The notes under the pieces are model-generated. The model saw only the letters and a list, made by a program, of their open reading frames with translations, ran no database searches and was not told the DNA's origin. A DNA stretch of 44,702 bases from an uncultured Lachnospiraceae bacterium (GTDB taxonomy: Bacteria; Bacillota_A; Clostridia; Lachnospirales; Lachnospiraceae), in the NCBI GenBank assembly GCA_910587495.1, contig CAJUMT010000005.1, positions 1-44,702 on the forward strand, in the 5' to 3' direction. Positions 14,942-23,743 of this stretch are shown here, piece by piece. Numbering within the stretch: the first letter of the stretch is position 1; each line of letters opens with the position of its first letter. Both the position numbers and the translations under genes were made by a program.

Positions 14942-17494
14942 TTATGTAAAATCCACTTCCCTAAGCAGGTGATTTCCAAATTCATCTACACTTTTTTTTG
15001 TTACACGATCAAGTAGATGACGCACACCCCCTTTTTCAGCGTGCTCCATCGCCGCGTCAATAATATCTTTTACCTCGGCGACTGTCACCAGATGATCATT
15101 AGTCTGACGACTTCCGATCTGATTATAAAGAGCCAAAACACCAAACTCGTCAAAAGTATATCCATACTCCTGCGCATAAGCTTTGCCGAAATTAACCAGT
15201 TCGTCATTCGTAAATATCGGAATATCTATATGATAATCGAATTTTGAGGCGAAATTCTTATTTTTCAGGAAAAGTTTCTGTACTTCCTCTGCCGTGTCTT
15301 CTAAGATTACCAAAAGACCACCTGTATCTGCCTCCATGGCAAGACTTAAAGCCATCAAAGACACATCCGACAATCCGCCTGCGCTTTCAATAATCAAGGC
15401 TCCGCCTTTTAGTCTCACAAGAACTTCATAGATATCCTTTTTATTCAACCTCTGACCGCTGACTTTCGCAAGTTTTTTGCCCGATATACGGTTTTGTTTT
15501 TGAAGCGCTTTCACAATATCAATGGCAAGGGTCGTCTTTCCGTTCCCCTGATCCCCGGTGATGACCAGATTTCCTCGGGAAGAGTTGGCTTTTCCTTCTC
15601 TCATCGTATTTTTAAATAATGTAGAAAGCTGCTGACTCATTCCTTTGACAGAAGTAAAGTATGTGAACAATTTCGCCTGTTCCCGGGTCAAATGCCCGGC
15701 GTTGACTGCCATTTCCGATACGCCAGCGGATAAAGAACGCTCCAAATCTTGAATCATATTGCCGGAAGAACTGTTCTTGGCAGATCGTTCGTTTTTTGGA
15801 GGAATAACAGAAGACTCTTCCTCATCTTTTAGTTCCTCCAAATCTTCAAGCGCAATCAAATCTTCTTCTGATTCATCCTCTATATCTGAAACCTCTGCAG
15901 GCGCTTCTCTTGGAGCGGCAGATATCTCCTTTTGCTTTTTCTCTTCATCAATTTCTTCTAAAATCTGCTGAACATCTTCAGGAATCGCATTAGAGATTCC
16001 CGATATCAGTTTCATCAGTTCCGCCGTCTCCTGCTTTACTTTTTCTTTGCGTTTCTGCTCCTGTTTTGCTCCTGCCTCCAGAATTGCTTCGGTTTCAGCT
16101 TTTTTATCAGCCCATTCGGACAAGATATCATCAATGCTGGACGGTTCGACAGCCGCCTGGCCGACAAGCATATCATCTTCCGACAAAGAAAAGTCTTCCA
16201 ATTCGATTTCTAAATCTTCTTCTTTTGCTTCCTGAACGGTATGTTCCTCACCGAAGCTACAGAAATCTTCCGGTTCAATTCCCAAGTCTTCTTTCTCTAC
16301 TTCTTCGGATATGTTTTCCTCACCAAAACCATCCAGTTCTTCCAGTTCAATTCCCAAGTCTTCTTCTTTTATTTCTTGGGAAATGACTTCCTCCTCAAAG
16401 CCGCCCAGTTCTTCCAGTTCAATTCCCAAATCTTCTTCGACTTCTTCGGTTATGTTTTCCTCGCCAAAACCATCCAGCTCTTCCAGTTCAATTCCCAAGT
16501 CTTCTTCTGGCTCCCGGGCATCTTCTTCACCCGGAAAGGCAATCTCTTCCAATTCCACATCGAGATCGTCTTCTTCATCAGAAAAATCCAATTCCTCCAG
16601 TTCTATATCTGTATCGCTTTCTTCCCCGTGAAACGCCAGACTTTCCAGAATAATTCTTGCGCCCTCTTCCTCTTCCGGAGACAGATCCTGTTCCGGCGCA
16701 GGCAGTTCTTCTAATGAAATCGCTCCTGACGGCTGGGCGTCCACTTCCAGAGGCGGAATTTCAATAGTAGCATTTTCTTTAAAAAGTTCTCCCAGATTTG
16801 CCGCCAACTCTGCCTGTAAATTGAGGGTACTGAATTTATCCAAATTAAATGCAGGCACTTCCGATTCTTTATAGACGCCGTCCATATGAGTACGGTCATA
16901 TTTTTCCTGCTGAGCGGCTGTAAGCGGTTCATACTGCATTTTCAGTTCCAGCGCTTTGGCCACATATTCTCCGTCGCTGAACCAAAGGATCAGCTCGTCG
17001 CATTCCTGAACACATTCTTCTGTCATGCCGGCCTGGGCATACAAAGAAGCCAGTTCATAAGCCCATTTTTCATGGTATTCATGGGACTTGTATTCCTGCA
17101 AAATCTTAATCTGGTCTTCTAAGCTGGACCCACGTTCATGATAAATCTGATATTTAAGAACAAAGCGACTCTGATCCTGCGGCGCCGCTTTGACAAATTC
17201 ACGATATAAAGAAATAGCTTCGTCAAAATGATGCATCTGCGTAGCAATATTAGTCATCTTATACAAGATCATCCGTCCCACCGGCGCACGGTCATATGCA
17301 ATCGCCAGTATTTTCATACAATCCTCATACCGCTTTGTTTTTTCGTAGATGTCCCCTACCACATACAGCAAATTCAGATTCTTCACACGACGCCAATCAA
17401 TGGTATCGGCAATCTCCGCCGCTGTTTCATAATCCTTTTTTTTCAATAATCTTTCAATCTGGTTTATTTTTAAATGATACTCGTATTTATCCAA
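14942..17494 (-). CDS. TPR / acidic-repeat / degenerate AAA ATPase-like protein
   Basis: An 850-residue protein of unknown role. Residues 1-200 are helical TPR-like repeats (pairs such as YETAAEIADTIDW and FDEAISLYREFV). Residues about 280-450 are an acidic low-complexity region with 24-residue repeats built on EEDLGIELEELDGFGEE. Residues 641-850 are an AAA domain of the CbxX/SpoVK kind: Walker A GDQGNGKT (647-654), a Walker B strand that reads ALIIES in place of the usual hydrophobic-DE, and SKF at 750-752 near the expected arginine-finger position. So ATP binding is plausible but hydrolysis doubtful. The start is TTG at 17494, nine bases behind GGGGA; an in-frame stop just upstream leaves no other choice. 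It precedes the ABC-F gene by 39 bases and follows degV by 22. Confidence 0.82.
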   Translation of the reverse strand: MDKYEYHLKINQIERLLKKKDYETAAEIADTIDWRRVKNLNLLYVVGDIYEKTKRYEDCMKILAIAYDRAPVGRMILYKMTNIATQMHHFDEAISLYREFVKAAPQDQSRFVLKYQIYHERGSSLEDQIKILQEYKSHEYHEKWAYELASLYAQAGMTEECVQECDELILWFSDGEYVAKALELKMQYEPLTAAQQEKYDRTHMDGVYKESEVPAFNLDKFSTLNLQAELAANLGELFKENATIEIPPLEVDAQPSGAISLEELPAPEQDLSPEEEEGARIILESLAFHGEESDTDIELEELDFSDEEDDLDVELEEIAFPGEEDAREPEEDLGIELEELDGFGEENITEEVEEDLGIELEELGGFEEEVISQEIKEEDLGIELEELDGFGEENISEEVEKEDLGIEPEDFCSFGEEHTVQEAKEEDLEIELEDFSLSEDDMLVGQAAVEPSSIDDILSEWADKKAETEAILEAGAKQEQKRKEKVKQETAELMKLISGISNAIPEDVQQILEEIDEEKKQKEISAAPREAPAEVSDIEDESEEDLIALEDLEELKDEEESSVIPPKNERSAKNSSSGNMIQDLERSLSAGVSEMAVNAGHLTREQAKLFTYFTSVKGMSQQLSTLFKNTMREGKANSSRGNLVITGDQGNGKTTLAIDIVKALQKQNRISGKKLAKVSGQRLNKKDIYEVLVRLKGGALIIESAGGLSDVSLMALSLAMEADTGGLLVILEDTAEEVQKLFLKNKNFASKFDYHIDIPIFTNDELVNFGKAYAQEYGYTFDEFGVLALYNQIGSRQTNDHLVTVAEVKDIIDAAMEHAEKGGVRHLLDRVTKKSVDEFGNHLLREVDFT
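16200..16620 (-). repeat. in-frame tandem repeats of about 72 bp in the acidic region
   Basis: The 9-mer AATTCCCAA recurs on the plus strand near 16278, 16349, 16421 and 16490, giving periods of about 71, 72 and 69 bases. Each unit codes for about 24 residues on the pattern EEDLGIELEEL-x-GF-x-EE. At least four near-identical and two or three decayed copies are present. Recent copying is likely because even synonymous positions are kept. Confidence 0.85.
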
Positions 17495-17516
17495 CGGCTC
17501 TCATCCCCTATCTATC

Positions 17517-18377
17517 TTACACTTCTACAATCTTAGAACATGCGACCGCAAGCGAACCCGCTCCTATATGGCAGGCTACGCTTAATGACAATTCATTTAC
17601 AATAATATCCGTATACCCGGGAAACTCTGCCTCGATCTCTTTTTTAAACTCCATAGCAGCCGCCTCATTATTTGTATGGGCAACTGCAATGCGCATCTTA
17701 CAACCAGAAAAACGCTTTTCCAGATCGCTTCTGATAGCGTCCAGCATGACCCTTTTCGCCGCGCTCATGGTACGGACTTTAGAAAAAGCATCCAGTTTTT
17801 CTCCCTGGATCTGCAGAACCGGTTTTATCCGGAGCATCGTTCCGAGTGCCGCAGCCGCAGGCGTAATTCTTCCGCCCTTTTTCAAATATTTCAGAGTAAC
17901 TAATGTAATATAAATACTTGCTTCAAGTCCTTCAGATTCCAAAATCCGGCAGATCTCTTCTGCACTTTTTCCCGCTTGTACCAGGTTCTTTGCATCCATA
18001 ATCGAATGTACCTGTGTGATTGAGATACGCTGATTATTAACCACCTGGACCTTTCCGTTATAATCTTCCGCCAGCATCTTAGCTGTTTGACAACTACCGC
18101 TAAGTCCGCTGGACATCGGAATATGAACAATCTCATCATATTCTTTCAGTAAGTTGTCCCAAAGTCCCATAACTGATTCCGGGGACGGTTGAGAAGTGGA
18201 CACTTCCGCTCCATTTTCCATATATTCATAAAATTCTCCCGGGAAAAGATTCACCCCGTCCAAATATTCCTTTCCATCAATCAGAAACGGCATGGGAAGC
18301 AAATAAATCCCCATCTCTTTTGCTTTTTCAGGCGTAATCCCGCTGTTGCTGTCTGTTACAATTGCAATTCTATTCAT
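17517..18377 (-). CDS. DegV family fatty-acid-binding protein
   Basis: A 286-residue DegV protein. The start MNRIAIVTDSNSGITPEKA and the motif STSQPSP are family marks, as are SSGLSGSCQTA and the C-terminal HIGAGSLAVAC. DegV proteins bind a fatty acid, and in the FakB relatives they present it to the kinase FakA for phosphorylation; several DegV genes per genome are common in Firmicutes. FakA is not in this window. The ribosome site is weak (GGATGGATG well upstream), but the N-terminus matches the family at the chosen ATG. A TATAAT box lies at 18460-18465 on the minus strand, with no good -35. Confidence 0.93.
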   Translation of the reverse strand: MNRIAIVTDSNSGITPEKAKEMGIYLLPMPFLIDGKEYLDGVNLFPGEFYEYMENGAEVSTSQPSPESVMGLWDNLLKEYDEIVHIPMSSGLSGSCQTAKMLAEDYNGKVQVVNNQRISITQVHSIMDAKNLVQAGKSAEEICRILESEGLEASIYITLVTLKYLKKGGRITPAAAALGTMLRIKPVLQIQGEKLDAFSKVRTMSAAKRVMLDAIRSDLEKRFSGCKMRIAVAHTNNEAAAMEFKKEIEAEFPGYTDIIVNELSLSVACHIGAGSLAVACSKIVEV

Positions 18378-18517
18378 AAATTTTTTTCATCCATCCCTTC
18401 TTACTTTTCCGACAACTAAAAAGAGCATCCTTCTCGTGTCGATTTCCAGTGCCGGTATCATTATACACGATCAGACGCCCTTTTTGTAGGGTCTAATTAA
18501 AAAAACAAAAAACTTTT

Positions 18518-19522
18518 TCACCAAAGGTAAGCGCTGTGCGCTATCTTCTCAATAAAAACCTGGCTTTTATCTCCGTTATAGTTTTTCCGGTACGTTTCCA
18601 CTTCACGGCAGCCACTGGAAGAATCCACCTCTTTTGTTTCGATCTCTACCACCGTATCGTCTGTCTTTGTTCCAAGAACATTAACTGTTAGATACCCGTC
18701 TGTATCATCCACTTCCAATTTTACAGGATACTCTGTATTGTTAGCAATTCGAAAGTCCAACACATCCCATGAAACCGCCGCATCCATACCCGCCGGAATA
18801 TATCTGGGCGCCAAATCATGATTCCATCGCTCGGTAATCTCCAGTCCTGCATACAAAGAAGCGGCAAAAATCGTAGAAGATACCTGGCAAATGCCCCCAC
18901 CGTACGCCTGAATAATCTCACCGTTTAAGATTGCATTGGCTTTTTGAAAGCCTCTTTCTCCCGTCTGCTCTCCTACAGCGTCATTAAAAGAAAACTCTTC
19001 TTCTGTAAGCAATATCGCTCCGTTACAACTGTCGGCTGCAAGACTCACATTGGTCGTACGGTTCGATGCGCCGCTTACTTTCGTTGTGTAAGTACCCAGC
19101 ACATCCCGAAACAGGCACTCTTCAAGATTCTGTGTGGTAATTTGCGGTTCTGTATGGATTACAGGCACTTCAATTACGCTTCCTTCTTCTGCCTGCTCCA
19201 GCATACGGGCAGCATCTTCTTTATCAAATGCAAGACCTGTAACAGATTCCACAATTGCATAATCGTTTTGTGCATCCAATGTAGCATCCGTTGGTTCCTG
19301 ATATATTTCTTCGTAGATTTCATCGAGATCTATGTCATCTACTGTTGCGCCTATTGTAAATATGAGCCGATCGCCTTCCATCTTCCAGTCAGTCAGAGAC
19401 ACATTTCCTTTTTCAGGTATATGATTATCTTCCGACCTTTCCTTTGGTGCGCATGCTGTCATCAGTAACGTCATTCCCAAAAACAGAAATATATATTTTT
19501 TATACATTTTCTTTCTGAACAT
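18518..19522 (-). CDS. VanW family lipoprotein
   Basis: A 334-residue protein with a lipoprotein signal (KKYIFLFLGMTLLMTAC, Cys about residue 25). The C-terminal half is the VanW domain: SFNDAVGEQTGERGFQKA, then YGGGICQVSSTIFAASLYAG and ITERWNHDLAPRYIPAGMDA. VanW-domain proteins occur in vancomycin clusters and widely on clostridial cell surfaces, with no settled biochemical role. The N-terminal part (about 40-130) is like a peptidoglycan-associated PG_binding_4-type domain, judged loosely. The gene begins 3 bases after the stop of the zinc-ribbon membrane protein gene, so they are cotranscribed. An in-frame ATG five codons downstream is an alternative start. Confidence 0.88.
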   Translation of the reverse strand: MFRKKMYKKYIFLFLGMTLLMTACAPKERSEDNHIPEKGNVSLTDWKMEGDRLIFTIGATVDDIDLDEIYEEIYQEPTDATLDAQNDYAIVESVTGLAFDKEDAARMLEQAEEGSVIEVPVIHTEPQITTQNLEECLFRDVLGTYTTKVSGASNRTTNVSLAADSCNGAILLTEEEFSFNDAVGEQTGERGFQKANAILNGEIIQAYGGGICQVSSTIFAASLYAGLEITERWNHDLAPRYIPAGMDAAVSWDVLDFRIANNTEYPVKLEVDDTDGYLTVNVLGTKTDDTVVEIETKEVDSSSGCREVETYRKNYNGDKSQVFIEKIAHSAYLW

Positions 19523-19525
19523 AGG

Positions 19526-20047
19526 CTATTTGAGCAAATGGATCTCTCCGATCAGCGGCAGCGGTTTTTCTTCGCCCTGTACTGCGGAAATAATACCCAT
19601 TACCGCGAACACAAGCAATACAAGGCTCACAATAGACAGGATAGTCGTCATCATGGGTATCCCGAATAAAAGTCTCTGGACGATTCCCAAAGCAAACTGT
19701 GCCAGAAACAATACAAGTCCCTGATTGGCATGGAATCTGGCAAATTTTGAATCCCGCGCCGCGAAAACCGGTATCAATACAAGAAATCCCAGATAAGCCA
19801 AGATAGCCTGAACTTTATTTGCCTCCGCGTCACTCTGCGCATGTACTGGCTGACTGGAAGAAATATTTACCATAGGCGTCGGCTCATTATCCGGCTTTGA
19901 AAGCTGGATGGGTTTAATTGGTTCCGCCGTTTTAACAGGTGTCGGCGTAGGCGTTGTCTCCGCTTCGGTCAATAAAGTTTTACAATATCTGCATCTGGTA
20001 GCGCCCTCTTCAATCGGTGCGCCGCATTGTGAACAAATCTTTTCCAA
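19526..20047 (-). CDS. zinc-ribbon membrane protein (DUF4870-like)
   Basis: A 173-residue protein. An N-terminal zinc ribbon (CSQCGAPIEEGATRCRYC, two CxxC knuckles) is joined by a Pro/Thr-rich linker to a three-helix membrane domain (KVQAILAYLGFLVLIPVFAA, then FARFHANQGLVLFLAQFALG and a third helix). The motif RFHANQGLVLFL is that of the DUF4870/Tic20-like family. The start codon appears to be TTG at 20047 with GAGG about 10 bases upstream. It lies in a run with SPFH and other zinc-ribbon genes and directly before the VanW gene. Function unknown; a membrane platform for the neighbouring SPFH protein is a guess. Confidence 0.82.
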   Translation of the reverse strand: MEKICSQCGAPIEEGATRCRYCKTLLTEAETTPTPTPVKTAEPIKPIQLSKPDNEPTPMVNISSSQPVHAQSDAEANKVQAILAYLGFLVLIPVFAARDSKFARFHANQGLVLFLAQFALGIVQRLLFGIPMMTTILSIVSLVLLVFAVMGIISAVQGEEKPLPLIGEIHLLK

Positions 20048-20160
20048 TTGATATGTACCTCGCTGTTTTTATTTTAGTTCCGCTCCGCCATCACAACACC
20101 TTTTACCCAGAGCAGCTTGCTTCGCAATCTACTCTGCGTGTTGTTCGGGCTTCGCTGTTT

Positions 20161-21264
20161 TTATTCAAATAAGTTTCTTCCGCCTCCCCCCGGAGCCATC
20201 TGGAGAGAAGAAGCCTGTTCCGGAGAAATACCCGGCATATTCTGCGGCGCTGCCCGAAGCGGCGCGCCGCATTCATTACAGAATTTACTTCCTTCCGGCA
20301 TCTCATTGCCGCATTTGGGGCATATAAGTTTCTGCGGCGCCATCGGCATACCGCAAAAACTGCAAAATCTACTTCCAGCCACTGACTTTTCTCCACAGTG
20401 GGGGCAAATATCCAAATCCGTCAGCTCCGACATAGTTTTCATCGTTGAACCTGAAGATAACAAGATATCTGCTGTCCCGCTCTGATTATTGGCGGCTCCT
20501 TCATATACGTCAAAGCTTCGCTTTGCTGTATACCTGGCATCTCCCAAAATATTAAATTCTGCATTCTGCTCCAATATCTGATTCACCCGCTGGAAATCCT
20601 CGTCCGGAAAATTGATGGACTGCACGATAAAATTCGTGATCTCCAGACCATATTTCTCAAATTCCCGCGAGATTCTCTCCCTTGTATCTTCAGAGATCTC
20701 TTCCAGCTTTAAAGTAATCTCCAGAGCAGATATCTTATCTTGAATGATCTTTTCTGCAATAATGACTTTTACACGGGATACTACCAAACCCTGACAATAA
20801 TCGTAGATTTTCTCATAATTCACCGCATCCTGTCTGGGCATCGCCCCGATCAGCTCTGAATAAAACGCTCTGCAGTCTTTCAGACGTATACCGGACTGAC
20901 CAAAGGCGCGCACTCTTAGCTTTATACCGTACTGCGGATCGATCAACTGGATCGGTGTGGCTGTTCCCCAGAAAATGTCCAGTTTTGTCAATGTATTCAA
21001 ATAATATACTTCCGCCGGAAAAGACGCCGTCCTATCCGAAGCAATGCTGGCAATCTCCCGCAGCATCGGAATATTTTCTGTACTCAAAATATATTTTCCC
21101 GGCCCGAACACATCCGCAATAATACCGTCTCTCATAAAAAGAGCCGCCTGACCTTCTCTCACCAGAAGGAGCGTACCCAGCGCTAATTGCTCGCAAGGAT
21201 GTCGGTAGACGATCCATTCACGGCTTTTCAGACCATCAAATTTCACTTCGCTGTAAATCGCCAT
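20161..21264 (-). CDS. SPFH-domain protein with two C-terminal zinc ribbons
   Basis: A 367-residue protein. Residues about 20-230 form an SPFH (stomatin/prohibitin/flotillin) domain of the YdjI type, often labelled virion core protein in databases: LLVREGQAALFMRDGIIADVFGPGKYIL at the start and LEEISEDTRERISREFEKYGLEITNF late. Residues about 288-340 hold two zinc ribbons, CPHCGEKSVAGSRFCSFCG and CPKCG to CNECG. A Gly-rich tail ends the protein. SPFH proteins scaffold membrane microdomains; in Bacillus the YdjI relative works with PspA-like proteins under envelope stress. It follows a zinc-ribbon gene by 6 bases. Confidence 0.88.
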   Translation of the reverse strand: MAIYSEVKFDGLKSREWIVYRHPCEQLALGTLLLVREGQAALFMRDGIIADVFGPGKYILSTENIPMLREIASIASDRTASFPAEVYYLNTLTKLDIFWGTATPIQLIDPQYGIKLRVRAFGQSGIRLKDCRAFYSELIGAMPRQDAVNYEKIYDYCQGLVVSRVKVIIAEKIIQDKISALEITLKLEEISEDTRERISREFEKYGLEITNFIVQSINFPDEDFQRVNQILEQNAEFNILGDARYTAKRSFDVYEGAANNQSGTADILLSSGSTMKTMSELTDLDICPHCGEKSVAGSRFCSFCGMPMAPQKLICPKCGNEMPEGSKFCNECGAPLRAAPQNMPGISPEQASSLQMAPGGGGRNLFE

Positions 21265-21270
21265 CTTTCC

Positions 21271-21633
21271 TTATCCTCCTACTCTGGTACCGCAGGACGC
21301 ACACATGACTGCATCCGGAGCCAGCTGCGCACCGCATTCCGGACAAACCTTTATTCGTCTCAAATTATTTAGGCTCTCCTGATCGTCTGCGATCCTTTCT
21401 TCCAATTTACGCACACATCCTACCAGATACACATATTCCTCTGCAGGGTTCTCTTTAATCGTCGCATAATAACGCTTGCCAATTTCCAGCAAATGCTCCT
21501 GGATCTTCGCCTCATTGGCACGGATCTCATTCTGTAGACGCATGACTTCTCCTGCATTTTTTGCCACTTTTCCAAGATCCTTGCCTGCGCTGGCCAGCGA
21601 ACCGCTCATTTTATTTAAAAATTCCAACGCCAT
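21271..21633 (-). CDS. small coiled-coil zinc-ribbon protein
   Basis: A 120-residue protein. Residues 1-95 are helical and probably a coiled coil (NAGEVMRLQNEIRANEAKIQ; RKLEERIADDQESLNNL), and residues 96-116 are a zinc ribbon (CPECGAQLAPDAVMCASCG). The ribbon resembles those of the SPFH protein 6 bases downstream, so the two likely act together. GGAGGGATAATGTGTC precedes the ATG. An extended -10 (TGATATAAT) lies about 50 bases upstream, so this gene may head a transcript of its own. Confidence 0.82.
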   Translation of the reverse strand: MALEFLNKMSGSLASAGKDLGKVAKNAGEVMRLQNEIRANEAKIQEHLLEIGKRYYATIKENPAEEYVYLVGCVRKLEERIADDQESLNNLRRIKVCPECGAQLAPDAVMCASCGTRVGG

Positions 21634-21684
21634 GACACATTATCCCTCCATAACTATATTCATCCGTTCATTACTTTTTCGGAC

Positions 21685-21693
21685 ATTATATCA
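21685..21693 (-). promoter_or_regulatory. extended -10 promoter of the zinc-ribbon/SPFH cluster
   Basis: Minus strand TGATATAAT, that is, TG-n-TATAAT. No good -35 hexamer is seen, which is usual for extended -10 promoters. It stands between the TIR gene and the zinc-ribbon gene. Confidence 0.5.
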
Positions 21694-21741
21694 CGATTTT
21701 TTATTTCATTCTACTAGAAAAAAAGAATTTTTGACACTTCT

Positions 21742-23565
21742 TTAAAGTCCGGCAGCCCGATTGCGCCAATATACGGCACGCTCTAAATTCCTTGGCACTC
21801 CAAGACCTTTTTCATAACAGTCAGCAAAAGCTTCCTGCGCTTCTGTACAGCCCAAAAGAGCCGCCTTTTGAAACCAATCTACCGCCTGACTGTAATCTTT
21901 TTTGACTCCTTGCCCTTTCCTGTAACATTCACCCAGCCGATACTGGGCAAAAGCATAACCGCACTCCGCAGCTTTCCGATACCATACAACCGCCTGTACA
22001 AAATCTTTTTCAGCACCTTGACCATATTCATAGCAAAGTCCAAGCTGGTACTGTGCCTGTATATGTCCCTGTGCGGCGGCTTTTAAAAACCATTGGACTG
22101 CTTTCTCTTTATCCTGCCTCACACCCCGTCCATTTTTATAGTACAACGCCAGATTGTTCTGCGCCCAGCTGTATCCCTGCCTGGCCGCCTCCAAAAAACA
22201 ACCCGCCGCCTTTGTAAAATCCTGAGCAACACCCCGACCGCTGTCATAACACAGCGCCAGATTATTCTGTGCCTGCGCATATCCCTGCCTAGCGGCTTTT
22301 TCATACCACAATGCAGCCTGTTCATAGTCCTGCTCAATTCCCTGGCCGCTTTCATAACAATAGCCCAAATTACATTGCGCATTCGCATATCCTTGCTGCG
22401 CTGCTTTCTCATACCAGTATACAGCCTGTCTGTAATCCTGCCTGGTTCCCTGACCATTTTCATAACATAATCCCAGATTGTTTTGTGCTTTTACATACCC
22501 TCGTTCTGCAGACTTTAAAAACCATTCCGCCGCCTGCACCAAATCCGTTTCCACTCCCCAGCCATTGGCATAACAAAGACCAAGATTATTAGCGGCTTCC
22601 CCATGTCCCTGTCGGGCTGCACTGTAAAACATACAGACTGCCTGCTCGTAATCTTTTTTTATATGATCGCCTTTAAGATATCGAAGACCCTGCTGGTTTT
22701 CAGCATCCGGATCATTCTGCCCAATCTGCTGTGAAACTTCTTTTGTACCTGTCAAAGTCATTCTGTCATAAAAACCCTGAGACAACGGAGAAAAACCAGA
22801 AGCCGCGTCCTCCATCCTGCGCAGCGTCTCCTGTCTTAATGACTCAGACGGATAAAGCTTAATCGACCAGTTTTTATCGTTTATAAAATTGTCGGCAAGC
22901 TGTCTTGCGCATTGCTTTGGCTCTTCAAACACCTGGATACTGGGCATATCCAGCGGCTCTTCAAAAATCAGACGATACATGGTGGTCGCCACATCATGTT
23001 TATCGCGAATCCCGTCCAGCATATTCGTCACGGAATCCGCATCCGGATATTTGGAATAATTACAATCCCGCACAAACCTTTGCAAAACCGCCGACTCCGG
23101 CGGCGACATCTGCACCTGCTCCCGGGCGCTTGCCTCCATGACCACATCTTCATAAATATAGGCCGACATTTGCTGAAGCGTACCCATTTGAGGCTCCAGC
23201 GCTATATAAAATACCGGCAGCGGTTTTCCCATCCGCTGTTTCATCATATCTGTGCGATTCGCCAGCTGCTCCATCAGGCATGCGTAACTGCGCATATAAT
23301 TAATGCTTAAAAAAGCTACAATCCCTTTGCAGCCGCCCCGAAAAAGGCGTTCCTGAAAATTTTCCAGCCAGCTTGAAGATTGATTTTCAATAAATTCCAC
23401 GTCAATATAGACGTTAATTCCCAGCGCCCTGAGAGCCAGCACTGTGGGATATACCTTCTCCCAGTCCCGGCTGGCATAGCTGACAAATACATAATTCTCA
23501 TTTAATTTCCAACCATCTTTCAATTGCTTTAAATAAATTTTTTTAGTTATAGTCAAATCGTCCAT
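21742..23565 (-). CDS. TIR domain protein with nine Sel1-like repeats
   Basis: A 607-residue protein. Residues about 24-150 form a TIR domain: YVFVSYASRDW (25-35), a strand INVYIDVEFIE, and YACLMEQLA with Glu99 as a candidate catalytic residue by analogy with NAD-cleaving TIRs. A less defined linker (about 150-285) follows. From about 285 to the end there are nine Sel1-like repeats of 36 residues (pattern NNLGLCYENGQG..QDY.QAV.WY.KAA.QGY.-A). TIR domains in bacteria often cleave NAD+ or make cyclic nucleotide signals in anti-phage defence, with the second domain sensing the trigger; others are scaffolds. The start ATG follows AAAGGAAATCAGATTT. An extended -10 (TGCTATACT) is at 23619-23611. 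The zinc-ribbon/SPFH genes lie 108 bases downstream. Confidence 0.9.
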   Translation of the reverse strand: MDDLTITKKIYLKQLKDGWKLNENYVFVSYASRDWEKVYPTVLALRALGINVYIDVEFIENQSSSWLENFQERLFRGGCKGIVAFLSINYMRSYACLMEQLANRTDMMKQRMGKPLPVFYIALEPQMGTLQQMSAYIYEDVVMEASAREQVQMSPPESAVLQRFVRDCNYSKYPDADSVTNMLDGIRDKHDVATTMYRLIFEEPLDMPSIQVFEEPKQCARQLADNFINDKNWSIKLYPSESLRQETLRRMEDAASGFSPLSQGFYDRMTLTGTKEVSQQIGQNDPDAENQQGLRYLKGDHIKKDYEQAVCMFYSAARQGHGEAANNLGLCYANGWGVETDLVQAAEWFLKSAERGYVKAQNNLGLCYENGQGTRQDYRQAVYWYEKAAQQGYANAQCNLGYCYESGQGIEQDYEQAALWYEKAARQGYAQAQNNLALCYDSGRGVAQDFTKAAGCFLEAARQGYSWAQNNLALYYKNGRGVRQDKEKAVQWFLKAAAQGHIQAQYQLGLCYEYGQGAEKDFVQAVVWYRKAAECGYAFAQYRLGECYRKGQGVKKDYSQAVDWFQKAALLGCTEAQEAFADCYEKGLGVPRNLERAVYWRNRAAGL

Positions 23566-23610
23566 AAATCTGATTTCCTTTCAGCAGATTTATCAATGCT
23601 GCGCATTGTC

Positions 23611-23619
23611 AGTATAGCA
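23611..23619 (-). promoter_or_regulatory. extended -10 promoter of the TIR-Sel1 gene
   Basis: Minus strand TGCTATACT (TG-n-TATACT), about 46 bases before the ATG; the -35 is poor (GTGAAG at 17 bases). Confidence 0.45.
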
Positions 23620-23678
23620 TATATTTTGCATTGCTTCACTAAGTATTTCAGAAACTATTCAGACGTTCCCCAAAAAAA

Positions 23679-23705
23679 TATATCATTTATGCGAAAAATG
23701 ATATA
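23679..23705. promoter_or_regulatory. 10-bp inverted repeat upstream of the small gene
   Basis: Perfect arms TATATCATTT and AAATGATATA around 7 bases. A TATAAT box (23704-23709) overlaps the right arm, so this is a likely operator for the divergent pair formed by the TIR gene and the 73-residue gene, or for the latter alone. Confidence 0.6.
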
Positions 23706-23743
23706 TAATGATAACAAAAATAAACAATAAAAGGAAGATAGTC

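Noticed and set aside
16200..16620. possible CRISPR-like array because of regular 70-base spacing
   Set aside because: The units are continuous, in frame and coding, with no unique spacers and no cas genes.
16241..16714. Phe/Ser-rich plus-strand frames with internal repeats
   Set aside because: They are the complement of the acidic repeats of the TPR/AAA gene; the repetition comes from that gene.
20048..20165. 14-base direct repeat TCGCTGTTTTTATT at 20060-20073 and 20152-20165 as a possible target-site duplication
   Set aside because: No transposase, inverted ends or gene lies between the copies, only 78 bases of plain spacer; too little to call an insertion.
21742..22700. regular 108-base periodicity
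   Set aside because: This is the DNA trace of the 36-residue Sel1-like protein repeats.
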